64,000 nucleotides of DNA from Planctomycetaceae bacterium (GTDB lineage: Bacteria; Planctomycetota; Planctomycetia; Planctomycetales; Planctomycetaceae): assembly GCA_041398785.1 (NCBI GenBank), contig JAWKUA010000021.1, positions 62,001 to 126,000 of the forward strand. Reading direction: 5' to 3'. The position numbers and the translations under genes are program-made. Of this stretch, positions 19,138-26,725 are shown in pieces; position 1 is the stretch's first letter; the number at the start of each line of letters is the position of its first letter. Below the pieces are notes generated by a model, which did no database searches, was not told the DNA's origin, and was given only the letters and a program-made list of their open reading frames with translations.

Positions 19138-20007
19138 CTATCCAAAACGCCCGGTGATGTAGTCTTCCGTCTTCTTTTCCTTTGGTGAGGTAAACATCCG
19201 GATTGTGGGGCCGACTTCGATCAGGCGGCCCTCATAGAAGAACGCCGTCTGATGGCTCACGCGTGACGCCTGCTGCATATTGTGAGTCACGATCACGATC
19301 GTGTACTGGGCACACAGTTCGCCGATCAGATCCTCAATGCGAGCCGTACTGGCCGGGTCAAGAGCGGAAGCGGGTTCGTCCATCAGGATGATTTCCGGGT
19401 TTGTGGCCAGCGCACGGGCGATGCACAATCGCTGCTGCTGTCCGCCGGAAAGGGCCATCGCGGATTCGTTCAGGCGATCCTTCACCTCATCCCACAGAGC
19501 GGCCTTCTGAAGGCAGGACTCCACGCGATCAGCCAGAACAGCGCGGTTCCGTTCGCCGGCGATTCGAGGACCGTAGGCGACGTTGTCAAAGATGGACTTT
19601 GGAAACGGAGTTGACTTCTGAAACACCATTCCGACATGCTGGCGCAACAGGACCACGTCGATATCCGGAGCGTTGACGTCCTGTCCCTCGACATGCAGCG
19701 TGCCGGTACAGCGTGTTCCTTCGATCAGGTCATTCATGCGGTTCAGTGTCCGCAGAAAGGTGCTTTTGCCGCAGCCTGACGGTCCGATCAGAGCCATCAC
19801 GGATCGTTCGGGAATCTTCAGACTGACGTCGAACAGAACCTGGTGCGTGCCGTAATAGAAGCCCAGTTCATGTGCGACAATGGAATGCCGGTGTCCTGAC
19901 ATATCCTGATCACGATCAATCCCGGCCACGGACGGCGGTATCGACACGGACATCGTTTCGTCGGATGCTCTTGCCGTCTTCATGGATGACTTGGCGCGCT
20001 GGTCCAT
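19138..20007 (-). CDS. pstB: Phosphate ABC transporter ATP-binding protein
   Basis: The ATPase that drives PstCA. It has 289 residues against about 255 in typical PstB. The extra length is an N-terminal extension of about 40 residues before IVAHELGFYYGTHQVLFDVS. Walker A is GPSGCGKSTFLR, followed by the PstB-specific LNRMNDLI. The Q-loop is VFQKSTPFPKSI, the signature LSGGQQQRLCIARAL, Walker B EIILMDEPASALDP, and the switch VTHNMQQA. The start at 20007 is the longest; ATGs at 19983 and 19953 are alternatives. Confidence 0.96.
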   Translation of the reverse strand: MDQRAKSSMKTARASDETMSVSIPPSVAGIDRDQDMSGHRHSIVAHELGFYYGTHQVLFDVSLKIPERSVMALIGPSGCGKSTFLRTLNRMNDLIEGTRCTGTLHVEGQDVNAPDIDVVLLRQHVGMVFQKSTPFPKSIFDNVAYGPRIAGERNRAVLADRVESCLQKAALWDEVKDRLNESAMALSGGQQQRLCIARALATNPEIILMDEPASALDPASTARIEDLIGELCAQYTIVIVTHNMQQASRVSHQTAFFYEGRLIEVGPTIRMFTSPKEKKTEDYITGRFG

Positions 20008-20145
20008 TGGCTCACTGCGGATCAGATTGACACTCTTTCCTGAGGGACACCGTGAAGCACGGGACAGGCATCGAAATGTATCGATGATGGCGGGTGGTTT
20101 CGTTGTCTTTCCCGGTAACGCTACTGTTTTGCTGAGTCCGTTTTC

Positions 20146-21159
20146 TTACCACATGATTTTCTTGCGGGCACGCTGTCGAACGTAGATCGCCAGACCGTTG
20201 AAGCACAGCAGCACAACCAGCAGGACAACAATTCCTGCCGCCGCGACAGGTTTGAAATCATCGCCGGGCAGTTTGGCCCAGTAGAAGATCTCAATCGGCA
20301 TCGCAGAAAAACGATCGACTGGCGCCGCGAAAATCAAGGCGGGATTACGAATCAGGTCCATTGGAGAATCGACGCCTCCCGGACAGAAGCGGGCAACCGT
20401 GACTGCTCCCACCATGATCAGCGGTGCCGTTTCACCGATCGCGCGGGAGATCGAGAGGATGACTCCCGTGACGATTCCCGGCAACGCTGCCGGAACGACC
20501 TGGTGCCACACAGTCTGCCATCGCGTGGCTCCCAGAGCAAACGACGCCGCTCGAATCGTTCCCGGCACGGCTCGAAGAGACTCCTGAGCCGCGATAATCA
20601 CGACGGGCAGGATGACCAGTGTCATTGTCAGCGACCCGGCCAGAACCGTTTTGCCCAGCGGAATCGGAATCTGGATGAAGCCCAGGAGTTTGATGACCGT
20701 TGTGCCGCGGCTGGCCGTGGCGAACAAGTCAAACATCCTGACGAAGACCGTCAGTCCGAGCATTCCGTAGACGATCGACGGAACGCCGGCCAGATTGGAC
20801 AGGTTGACTTTGATGATCTGTGTCAGCCGCCCGGGCCCGGCATATTCTTCGAGGTAAACTGCAGACCCAACGCCAATGGGAATCGCCAGCACTGCTGTCA
20901 GCGAGATCAGCCAGAACGAACCCCAGAGTCCCGCCAGAATGCCGGCGCGATCGGCGAATGCGGAATCGACGTTTGTGATGTACGTCCAGTCCAGGCGATG
21001 CATTGCCGTCCAGACGACGGTACCGATCAGAATGGCCAGGATCCCCAGGCCGCTGTATGTCGCGACGGCGCAGACCGCGCTGAAGATCCGTGACGACCTG
21101 AGTCTTCGCTGGACGTTCGATCCGGGAGCCGTCAGAGTAAACGAAGGCGATTTGCTCAT
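20146..21159 (-). CDS. pstA: Phosphate ABC transporter permease PstA
   Basis: One of two membrane subunits forming the phosphate channel, 337 residues with about six helices. Family motifs are visible: GSAVYLEEYAGPGRLTQIIK, NLAGVPSIVYGMLGL, then the coupling loop RAASFALGATRWQTVWHQVV. The C-terminus carries the usual NGLAIYVRQRARKK. The ATG overlaps the pstC stop by four bases (ATGA), so the two permease subunits are translated together. Confidence 0.95.
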   Translation of the reverse strand: MSKSPSFTLTAPGSNVQRRLRSSRIFSAVCAVATYSGLGILAILIGTVVWTAMHRLDWTYITNVDSAFADRAGILAGLWGSFWLISLTAVLAIPIGVGSAVYLEEYAGPGRLTQIIKVNLSNLAGVPSIVYGMLGLTVFVRMFDLFATASRGTTVIKLLGFIQIPIPLGKTVLAGSLTMTLVILPVVIIAAQESLRAVPGTIRAASFALGATRWQTVWHQVVPAALPGIVTGVILSISRAIGETAPLIMVGAVTVARFCPGGVDSPMDLIRNPALIFAAPVDRFSAMPIEIFYWAKLPGDDFKPVAAAGIVVLLVVLLCFNGLAIYVRQRARKKIMW

Positions 21160-22106
21160 TCGTAGACCTCCCGAAAGCGGCTCAGGATGTATTGGGAAAT
21201 CAGGTTGATGGTGAGCGTAATCACAAACAGCGCCAGTCCCACGGCGTAGATGCTTTTAAATTCGATCGAGTTCGCGGAATCCTCACCGGATGTCTGACTG
21301 ACCATGAAGGCGGTCATGGTCTGCATACTTTCAAACGGGTTTGCCGAAAGCTGTACCAGGCTGCCGCAGCAGATCGTAACAGCCATCGTTTCACCGACGG
21401 CTCTGGCGAACGCCAGCAGGATGGCGGCCAGAATTCCGGACAAAGCGGCGGGGACGACGATTCTGACCGACACGTCCAGCTTGGTGGCTCCCAGAGCGTA
21501 CGCGGCGTCGCGCAGGCTGGTTGGCACGGCCCTCAGCACGTCTTCACTCAGCGAAGCCACCGTCGGCGTGATCATGATACCAACCACGATTCCCGCGCTG
21601 GCTACGTTGTAAATGGAAACCTCAATCCCGAACAATCTCTGAAACAGCGGTTGCAGCACGTACGGGGTGATGAACGCCAGACCGAAGTAACCGAAGACGA
21701 CGGTGGGGATCCCCGCAAGAAGTTCCAGGACGGGCTTTACGACGGACCGTTCCCTGGGCGCTGCATATTCACTGAGATAGATGGCAGCTCCCAGTCCCAG
21801 CGGCACACCGATGCTGCAGGCGATGCTCGCAACCATCAGCGTACCCGAAAGCAGTGGCAGAATTCCAAAGTGTCCCGTGCTAGGGTTCCAGTCGGTATCG
21901 AGCAGAAACTGTTGCAGTGAAATGCGCTGAAAGAATGCCTTGCTGGGGCCGAACGTAAACACGCTGTCGTTGAGAAGTACCAGGATGATTCCGATCGTCG
22001 TCAGAATCGAAGCCAGAGCGCACCCCAGCAGCACCAGGTGGATCAGCTTTTCGTGAATTCGGCGAGGAGAGTTCCCGAAGTCGATTTGACGGCTGGAGTT
22101 GGCCAT
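21156..22106 (-). CDS. pstC: Phosphate ABC transporter permease PstC
   Basis: Second membrane subunit of the Pst transporter, 316 residues with about six helices. Motifs: GAAIYLSEYAAPRERSVVK, ELLAGIPTVVFGYFGL, and the ATPase-coupling loop DAAYALGATKLDVSVRIVVP followed by RAVGETMAV. It lies 207 bases after the pstS stop and overlaps pstA. The first 35 residues are a cytoplasmic lead into the first helix. Confidence 0.95.
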   Translation of the reverse strand: MANSSRQIDFGNSPRRIHEKLIHLVLLGCALASILTTIGIILVLLNDSVFTFGPSKAFFQRISLQQFLLDTDWNPSTGHFGILPLLSGTLMVASIACSIGVPLGLGAAIYLSEYAAPRERSVVKPVLELLAGIPTVVFGYFGLAFITPYVLQPLFQRLFGIEVSIYNVASAGIVVGIMITPTVASLSEDVLRAVPTSLRDAAYALGATKLDVSVRIVVPAALSGILAAILLAFARAVGETMAVTICCGSLVQLSANPFESMQTMTAFMVSQTSGEDSANSIEFKSIYAVGLALFVITLTINLISQYILSRFREVYE

Positions 22107-22313
22107 CGGGACCGTGAATCCTGCTTCTCAGAGAGTCTTTCTCAATTCCGTTTGCGCGCTGTGCGGGTGACTGCCGGAGCGATGAATCGGCAAGCACCGA
22201 TGTGTGAGTTCTCGCCGGCTTGCGCGGCATCAGCAGCGCCCACATTCCGCGCGGCGTGATGGGCAACGAGATTGGTCATTCGCAATCGAGCGGCACTTCG
22301 GGCACACAGCTTT

Positions 22314-23273
22314 CTACTTGATCACTTCCGCCAGCCGATTGCGGCTTTCCTGAAGATCGCTTTCGCTGAGCAGAACGCAGCCAACTTCCGGGACGGCTTT
22401 TTGTCCGTCGTTCAGATAAAACTGGACAAAGTCCTGCAGTTCCGGTCGGGAAGCCAGTGATGCCTTGTTGACGTAAATGAAAACGGGTCTGGCCAGCGGC
22501 TTGTATTCGCCGGACTGGACGGTCTCCGGAGTCGGCAGAACGGCGTCTTTAAGATTGTCCGTCGCCGACACGGACAACAACTTGAGCTTCGACTGATTTT
22601 TCTGGTAATAGCCGTAGCCGAAGTATCCCAGGGCGTACTTGCTTCCGGCGACACCCGTGACCAGAACATTGTCGTCGGCGCTGGGGCTGTAGTCTTCGCG
22701 AGTGGCCTTTTCTTCGCCGTTGATGGCCTGAGTAAAGTAGTCAAACGTCCCGCTTTCGCGACCGGGGCCGAACAGCTTGATTTCTTCGTCGGGCCATTCC
22801 GGGTTGACGTCTTTCCATGTCTTGACTGTGCTTCCAGGTTCCCAAATCCTCTTCAAATCAGCGACGGTAATGGCATCGACCCAGTCGTTTTCCGGGTTCA
22901 CAACGAGAGAAATCCCGTCCATTGCGACCTTCAACTCGACAAATTCTACGCCGTGTTCTTCGCAGACCTGCTTTTCCGAATCCTTGATCGGACGCGACGC
23001 GTCGTTGATGTCGGTGTGTCCCTGAGCGAATTCCTTGAATCCCGCACCGGTTCCCGTGATTGTCAGAGCAATTTGCACATTCTTGTGACCGGCCGTTTCG
23101 AACAACTCACCGACCATTGACGTAATCGGGCCGACGGTGCTCGAACCGTCCACGCTGATGCGTTTGAGATCGGAACTGACGAGCGTGTCGCCTTCCTTGA
23201 CCTCTTCCACGCCGCAGCCGGCCAGAGTCAAGACGCCTCCAAACAGGACAGCCCAAACACACAGGTTCCGCAT
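22314..23273 (-). CDS. pstS: Phosphate-binding lipoprotein PstS
   Basis: Periplasmic phosphate receptor of the Pst transporter, 319 residues. The start is decided by the ribosome site: GGAGGAG (23284-23290) is 10 bases before ATG 23273 but only 1 base before the upstream GTG 23282. The signal peptide ends in LTLAGC, a good lipobox. Ligand-binding signatures are VDGSSTVGPITSM, GTGAGFKEFAQGHTDINDAS and GRESGTFDYFTQAI, the last contacting phosphate in the family. It is the first gene of the pst operon and is preceded by a probable Pho box. Confidence 0.95.
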   Translation of the reverse strand: MRNLCVWAVLFGGVLTLAGCGVEEVKEGDTLVSSDLKRISVDGSSTVGPITSMVGELFETAGHKNVQIALTITGTGAGFKEFAQGHTDINDASRPIKDSEKQVCEEHGVEFVELKVAMDGISLVVNPENDWVDAITVADLKRIWEPGSTVKTWKDVNPEWPDEEIKLFGPGRESGTFDYFTQAINGEEKATREDYSPSADDNVLVTGVAGSKYALGYFGYGYYQKNQSKLKLLSVSATDNLKDAVLPTPETVQSGEYKPLARPVFIYVNKASLASRPELQDFVQFYLNDGQKAVPEVGCVLLSESDLQESRNRLAEVIK

Positions 23274-23424
23274 GACCTTCACACTCCTCCAGGAACAGGC
23301 ACACTCCGCCGAATACCGGAAGTACCAAAATAAGGGCCAACTCCCGCGACCGACGCGACGCAGGAACTTCGCCCAACCTGCATTTCAATCCGGGTCAGGC
23401 ACGGAACGGAGTCTCAAAACGGAT

Positions 23425-23441
23425 TGTTAATGAATTGTTAA
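23425..23441 (-). promoter_or_regulatory. Probable Pho box upstream of pstS
   Basis: On the minus strand the sequence reads TTAACA-ATTCA-TTAACA: two perfect hexamers 11 bases apart, one helical turn. This is the layout of PhoB/PhoP binding sites, and the hexamer matches the Bacillus-type TTAACA core. It lies about 150 bases before the pstS start, and phoB is encoded in the same cluster. Binding is inferred. Confidence 0.6.
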
Positions 23442-23610
23442 GAGACGATACAGTTTGGCGAAGGAAATAAAAGTGAGAGCCGATGTGCCGAAATCCGGAA
23501 ATTCGGCGTCCGAATTTCCGTCGCGGTCCGGGAACAGGACGCTGCGATTTCCTGTGCTTCCCACCTCGGCTGGAGCAGCCGAAACTGGTGAATTCGGGGG
23601 CGCCCGCGAG

Positions 23611-24474
23611 TCAGGTCACGTTCATTACGGACGGTCGCGAAACGAGCCAGACGCAGAGTCCGAAGACGGCCACGGTCACGGTGACTGACACCGCCAGGCA
23701 CAACGGCATCGACGGAAGTGCTTCCCCGACAGGAAGTTCGGCTACGTACAGCAGTCGCCGCAGTCCCGCGACACCATAGGTCAGCGGGTTCAGCCGAATG
23801 ACCCAGGACAGCCAGCCGGATTCGCCGCCTGGAAAGAAGGCTCCCGACAGCAGCCACATCGGCATCAAAAAGACGCTCATCATCGCGTGGAATCCCTGCG
23901 TCGAGTTCATCGGCCACGCCATGAGAAAACCGATCGCGGTCAGCTCGACGGACACCAGCACCAGAAACATCGCCGCGGCCAGCATTTGGGGGGCCGACAG
24001 GTGCATCGGCAATTCCGGAGCCAGTCCCACGTAACTCAACAGCGGTCCCGCCAGCAGGAACAGCGCGGCCTGCAGCACCGCCAGCAGCGTTCCGCCAATG
24101 ATCTTTCCCAGCACGATCACCCAGCGAGGCGCCGGAGCGACCAGGACTCCCTGCAGAAAGCCTTCCCGCCGATCTTCGATGACGGAAATCGTGGAAAAGA
24201 TCGCCGTAAACATCACGATCAGTACTGCGACGCCGGGCAGAAAGTATTCCTGATACGTCATGGGGCGATCCAGCGCGGCGGCCCAGTTCGGAGCCTGAAA
24301 CGAAGATCGCAGGCCGGCTCCAAACAGAACCCAGAAGATCACCGGCTGACCAATCGCGCCCACAATGCGAGTTCTCTGGCGCAGGAACCGCACGATCTCC
24401 CGTGACGTCAGTGCCCACACGGCAGGCCACGCCGTGGGTGATTCCTGTTCAGCAGTCAGAACGCTGGAGTTCAT
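23611..24474 (-). CDS. ABC-2 type exporter permease (DrrB-like), apart from its ATPase
   Basis: Membrane subunit of an ABC exporter, 287 residues with six helices. ABC-2 motifs: FLPGVAVLIVMFTAIFSTIS with the following EDRREGFLQGVLVAP, and the C-terminal MWLLSGAFFPGGESGWL then RLNPLTYGVAGLRRLLY. No ATPase gene adjoins it. A DrrA-type ATPase at 13748-14701 on the opposite strand ends with an unused coupled start, and this gene also begins ATGA. The two are therefore likely one exporter split by rearrangement. Here it lies upstream of pstS on the same strand, separated by the Pho box region. Confidence 0.88.
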   Translation of the reverse strand: MNSSVLTAEQESPTAWPAVWALTSREIVRFLRQRTRIVGAIGQPVIFWVLFGAGLRSSFQAPNWAAALDRPMTYQEYFLPGVAVLIVMFTAIFSTISVIEDRREGFLQGVLVAPAPRWVIVLGKIIGGTLLAVLQAALFLLAGPLLSYVGLAPELPMHLSAPQMLAAAMFLVLVSVELTAIGFLMAWPMNSTQGFHAMMSVFLMPMWLLSGAFFPGGESGWLSWVIRLNPLTYGVAGLRRLLYVAELPVGEALPSMPLCLAVSVTVTVAVFGLCVWLVSRPSVMNVT

Positions 24475-24879
24475 GGAATTCGCTTTGGATCAGAGGTCCC
24501 GGCAGACGCTGTGAGCGCAAAGGCTGCGTCCGGGCCTGGAGCGTCTCATAGTCGGTTCCGCACCGATACTCAAACCTCAGCGCGAAGTTCCGACGGGCGG
24601 TGATGACGCGACTTGACGACGGTCTTCTTCACGTTCCGGAATCGGGAATTCTGAAAGGTGTCGGCCGGCGTCACTTCGGCGGAATCTGCCGACGTGGTCG
24701 CTTTGGCAGGCGAACCGACTGATGTCTGAACATGCATCGTTCCGTGGCGGCGAAAAGTCACGAACGGCAGGCTGAATCCCCGCGGACTCATCTTTTCCGG
24801 TCGGTGCCCGAGTCGTATATTCGAGGGTTCGAGAACGTTCTGGGCCGGCGATCAGGGACTTCGCTTCGGCAATTCAGGG
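24475..24879. other. 405-base divergent intergenic region
   Basis: Region between the permease gene (minus) and parA-like gene (plus), expected to hold promoters for both. A small minus-strand frame (24570-24791) is listed separately. A 10-base palindrome AGAACGTTCT and a TATATTC stretch lie within 60 bases upstream of the parA-like start; no promoter could be assigned with confidence. Confidence 0.5.
24570..24791 (-). CDS. Possible small basic protein, uncertain
   Basis: A 73-codon frame with codon use like its neighbours (mostly G or C in third positions) and a Lys/Arg-rich C-terminus (FRNVKKTVVKSRHHRPSE). A shorter version from the second Met would have 55 residues. No domain, signal or membrane segment is seen, and the ribosome site (GGAAAAG) is weak. 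It fills an otherwise empty interval, which is the main reason to list it. Confidence 0.3.
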   Translation of the reverse strand: MSPRGFSLPFVTFRRHGTMHVQTSVGSPAKATTSADSAEVTPADTFQNSRFRNVKKTVVKSRHHRPSELRAEV

Positions 24880-25728
24880 ATGAAAAGCATGCGTACGATT
24901 GCAGTGATGAATCAGAAGGGCGGCGTGGGCAAGACCACCACCAGTGTGAATCTTGCGGCCGCGCTGGCTCGCCGCGGGTCGAAGGTCTGTGTGATCGACC
25001 TGGATCCTCAGGGGCACGCGTCGTTTCACCTCGGACTGGAACCAACCGGCGATACTCTGACGGTGTACGAAGTGTTTTCGGAACAGGCGACGATCGACGA
25101 CGCTCGCCAGTTGGTTGCCGAGAACCTGTCCATTGTTCCGTCAACCATCGATCTGGCGGCGGTTGAAGTGGAACTGGCCAACGTGCAGGGACGCGAATTC
25201 GTCCTTCGAAACGCAATGCGGCACTGGAAGGAACAGCAGAGATTCGATTACGTGATCATGGACTGCCCGCCGTCGCTGGGAGTATTGACGATCAATGCAC
25301 TGTCGGCGGTCAGTGAGGTTCTGATACCGCTGCAGCCTCACTTCTTTGCGCTGCAGGGTTTGTCAAAGCTGTTTGAAACGACGGCGCTGGTGACGCGACG
25401 ACTGAACCGCGAACTTCGTGTCACGGGAGTCGCGCTGTGTCTCTACGAATCGGGAACGCGGCTGGCGGCTGACGTCACCGAAGACCTGAAGATGTTTCTT
25501 ACATCCAGCGATCCGGAAACTCCGTGGGCGAACGCTCAGATCTTTCGCAGTCGCGTCCGCCGCAACATCAAGCTTGCGGAAGCTCCCAGTTTCGGGCAGT
25601 CGATCTTCGACTATGCCCCCAAATGCTCCGGAGCCCAGGATTACGGTGCGTTGGCAGACGAAGTGCTGGCGATGGTCGCAAGCCATCCGAAGCCCGCCGC
25701 TGTTCAACGGCAACAGGAAGCGGCATAA
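24880..25728 (+). CDS. ParA/Soj-family ATPase, no ParB nearby
   Basis: A deviant Walker A ATPase of 282 residues. Walker A is KGGVGKTTTSVNLAAAL (residues about 13-29), with DLDPQGHAS (Walker A' Asp), DYVIMDCPPSLGVLTINAL (Walker B) and EAPSFGQSIFDY near the C-terminus, all as in chromosome- or plasmid-partition ParA and related cargo-positioning ATPases. No parB or parS-like gene or site was seen in the window, so it may position another cargo or act with a distant ParB. The gene stands alone between divergent and co-directional neighbours. Confidence 0.9.
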   Translation: MKSMRTIAVMNQKGGVGKTTTSVNLAAALARRGSKVCVIDLDPQGHASFHLGLEPTGDTLTVYEVFSEQATIDDARQLVAENLSIVPSTIDLAAVEVELANVQGREFVLRNAMRHWKEQQRFDYVIMDCPPSLGVLTINALSAVSEVLIPLQPHFFALQGLSKLFETTALVTRRLNRELRVTGVALCLYESGTRLAADVTEDLKMFLTSSDPETPWANAQIFRSRVRRNIKLAEAPSFGQSIFDYAPKCSGAQDYGALADEVLAMVASHPKPAAVQRQQEAA

Positions 25729-25805
25729 GTCCGGCAGCAGCAAGTCCGCCGGCGACGGCATTCGCAAGCTCCGGATTCCGCGTTTCCTCAGGCGATTCTC
25801 CCGGC

Positions 25806-25838
25806 GTGTGGCACAGCCGCCTGTGGACGGTATAGAAT
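25806..25838 (+). promoter_or_regulatory. Leader region before the DUF1080 gene: repeat core and possible -10
   Basis: GTGTGGCACAG (25806-25816) repeats the first 11 bases of the palindrome at 16204. CACAG-CCGC-CTGTG forms a short hairpin, and TATAGAAT (25831-25838) could be a -10 element. No convincing -35 was found. Confidence 0.3.
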
Positions 25839-25905
25839 ACGGCGTTCCCGTATTTCGACGCGATGCCGTCCCGATCTGCCCACCGACCGCCTCAGGAGCA
25901 AACTC

Positions 25906-26634
25906 GTGCCCGCACTTCGAATCCGATTCACTTCGATCTCAATCGTACTTGCCATCGCTGCTCTGACAACCGCATCGCTGGCCGACGACCCGGCGAAATC
26001 ACCGGCAGCGAAGTCATCCGAAGAATCCCCGAAGGCTGACAAAGACGGCTGGAAGCCTTTGTTCAACGGCAAGGACCTGACCGACTGGAAGTCGACGAAC
26101 TTCGGTGGCGAAGGCGAAGTCTACGTCGAAAACGGTGACGTTGTGATTACTCCGGGAGTCGACCTGTCGGGAATCACGAGTACGCGCAGGGATATTCCGA
26201 AGTCCAACTACGAAATCGAATTTGAGGCTCAGCGGGCCGAAGGCAACGATTTTTTTGCCGGCCTGACGTTTCCCGTCAAGGACGAGTTCTGTTCGCTGAT
26301 TCTTGGCGGCTGGGGCGGCGGTGTCTGCGGGCTTTCGAGTCTTGATCGCCTTGACGCGTCCGAAAACGACACGACCAGCTACCGTTCGTTTACGCGAGGC
26401 CAGTGGTACAAAGTTCGACTGAAGGTCACCGACGATCGCATCGACGCATGGATCGATGACATGCAGATCGTGGATGTTGAGCTGAAGAACTACAGCAGGA
26501 TCAGCGTCCGATTCGAAGTCGAACGCAGCCAGCCGCTGGGATTCGCAACGTATCAGACAACCGCGCGGATTCGGAATGCCAGGATGCGAGTCCTGCCGAA
26601 GGACGAACCGACGCCGCAGCCTTCGGAGAAATAA
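25906..26634 (+). CDS. Secreted DUF1080 (3-keto-disaccharide hydrolase/LamG-like) protein
   Basis: An exported beta-sandwich protein of 242 residues. GTG start 25906 with AGGAG 8 bases upstream. A signal peptide spans residues about 1-26 (ALTTASLADD), followed by a Lys/Ser/Pro linker. The DUF1080 entry motif is DGWKPLFNGKDLTDWKS (residues about 46-62), with later YEIEFEAQRAEGND and WYKVRLKVTDDRIDAWIDD. Members of this concanavalin-like family, greatly expanded in planctomycetes, bind or cleave sugars, some as 3-keto-glycoside hydrolases. Substrate cannot be told from the sequence. Confidence 0.88.
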   Translation: MPALRIRFTSISIVLAIAALTTASLADDPAKSPAAKSSEESPKADKDGWKPLFNGKDLTDWKSTNFGGEGEVYVENGDVVITPGVDLSGITSTRRDIPKSNYEIEFEAQRAEGNDFFAGLTFPVKDEFCSLILGGWGGGVCGLSSLDRLDASENDTTSYRSFTRGQWYKVRLKVTDDRIDAWIDDMQIVDVELKNYSRISVRFEVERSQPLGFATYQTTARIRNARMRVLPKDEPTPQPSEK

Positions 26635-26725
26635 TCCCGCACGTTGTCAGCGACGGCACGCGACAGCGATCCGGAGTTCGCCCCGGTGAATCATCCCGCT
26701 ACGAAGATCAATCGGATTTCCTTCC

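Noticed and set aside
23438..24430. 330-codon minus-strand frame overlapping the ABC-2 permease gene
   Set aside because: It is a different frame of the same strand, Arg/Gly-rich and without membrane helices, while the permease frame has six helices and family motifs.
24795..24835. GTTCGAGA stretch as a possible tRNA T-loop
   Set aside because: No acceptor, D-arm or anticodon arm can be paired around it; no other tRNA was found.
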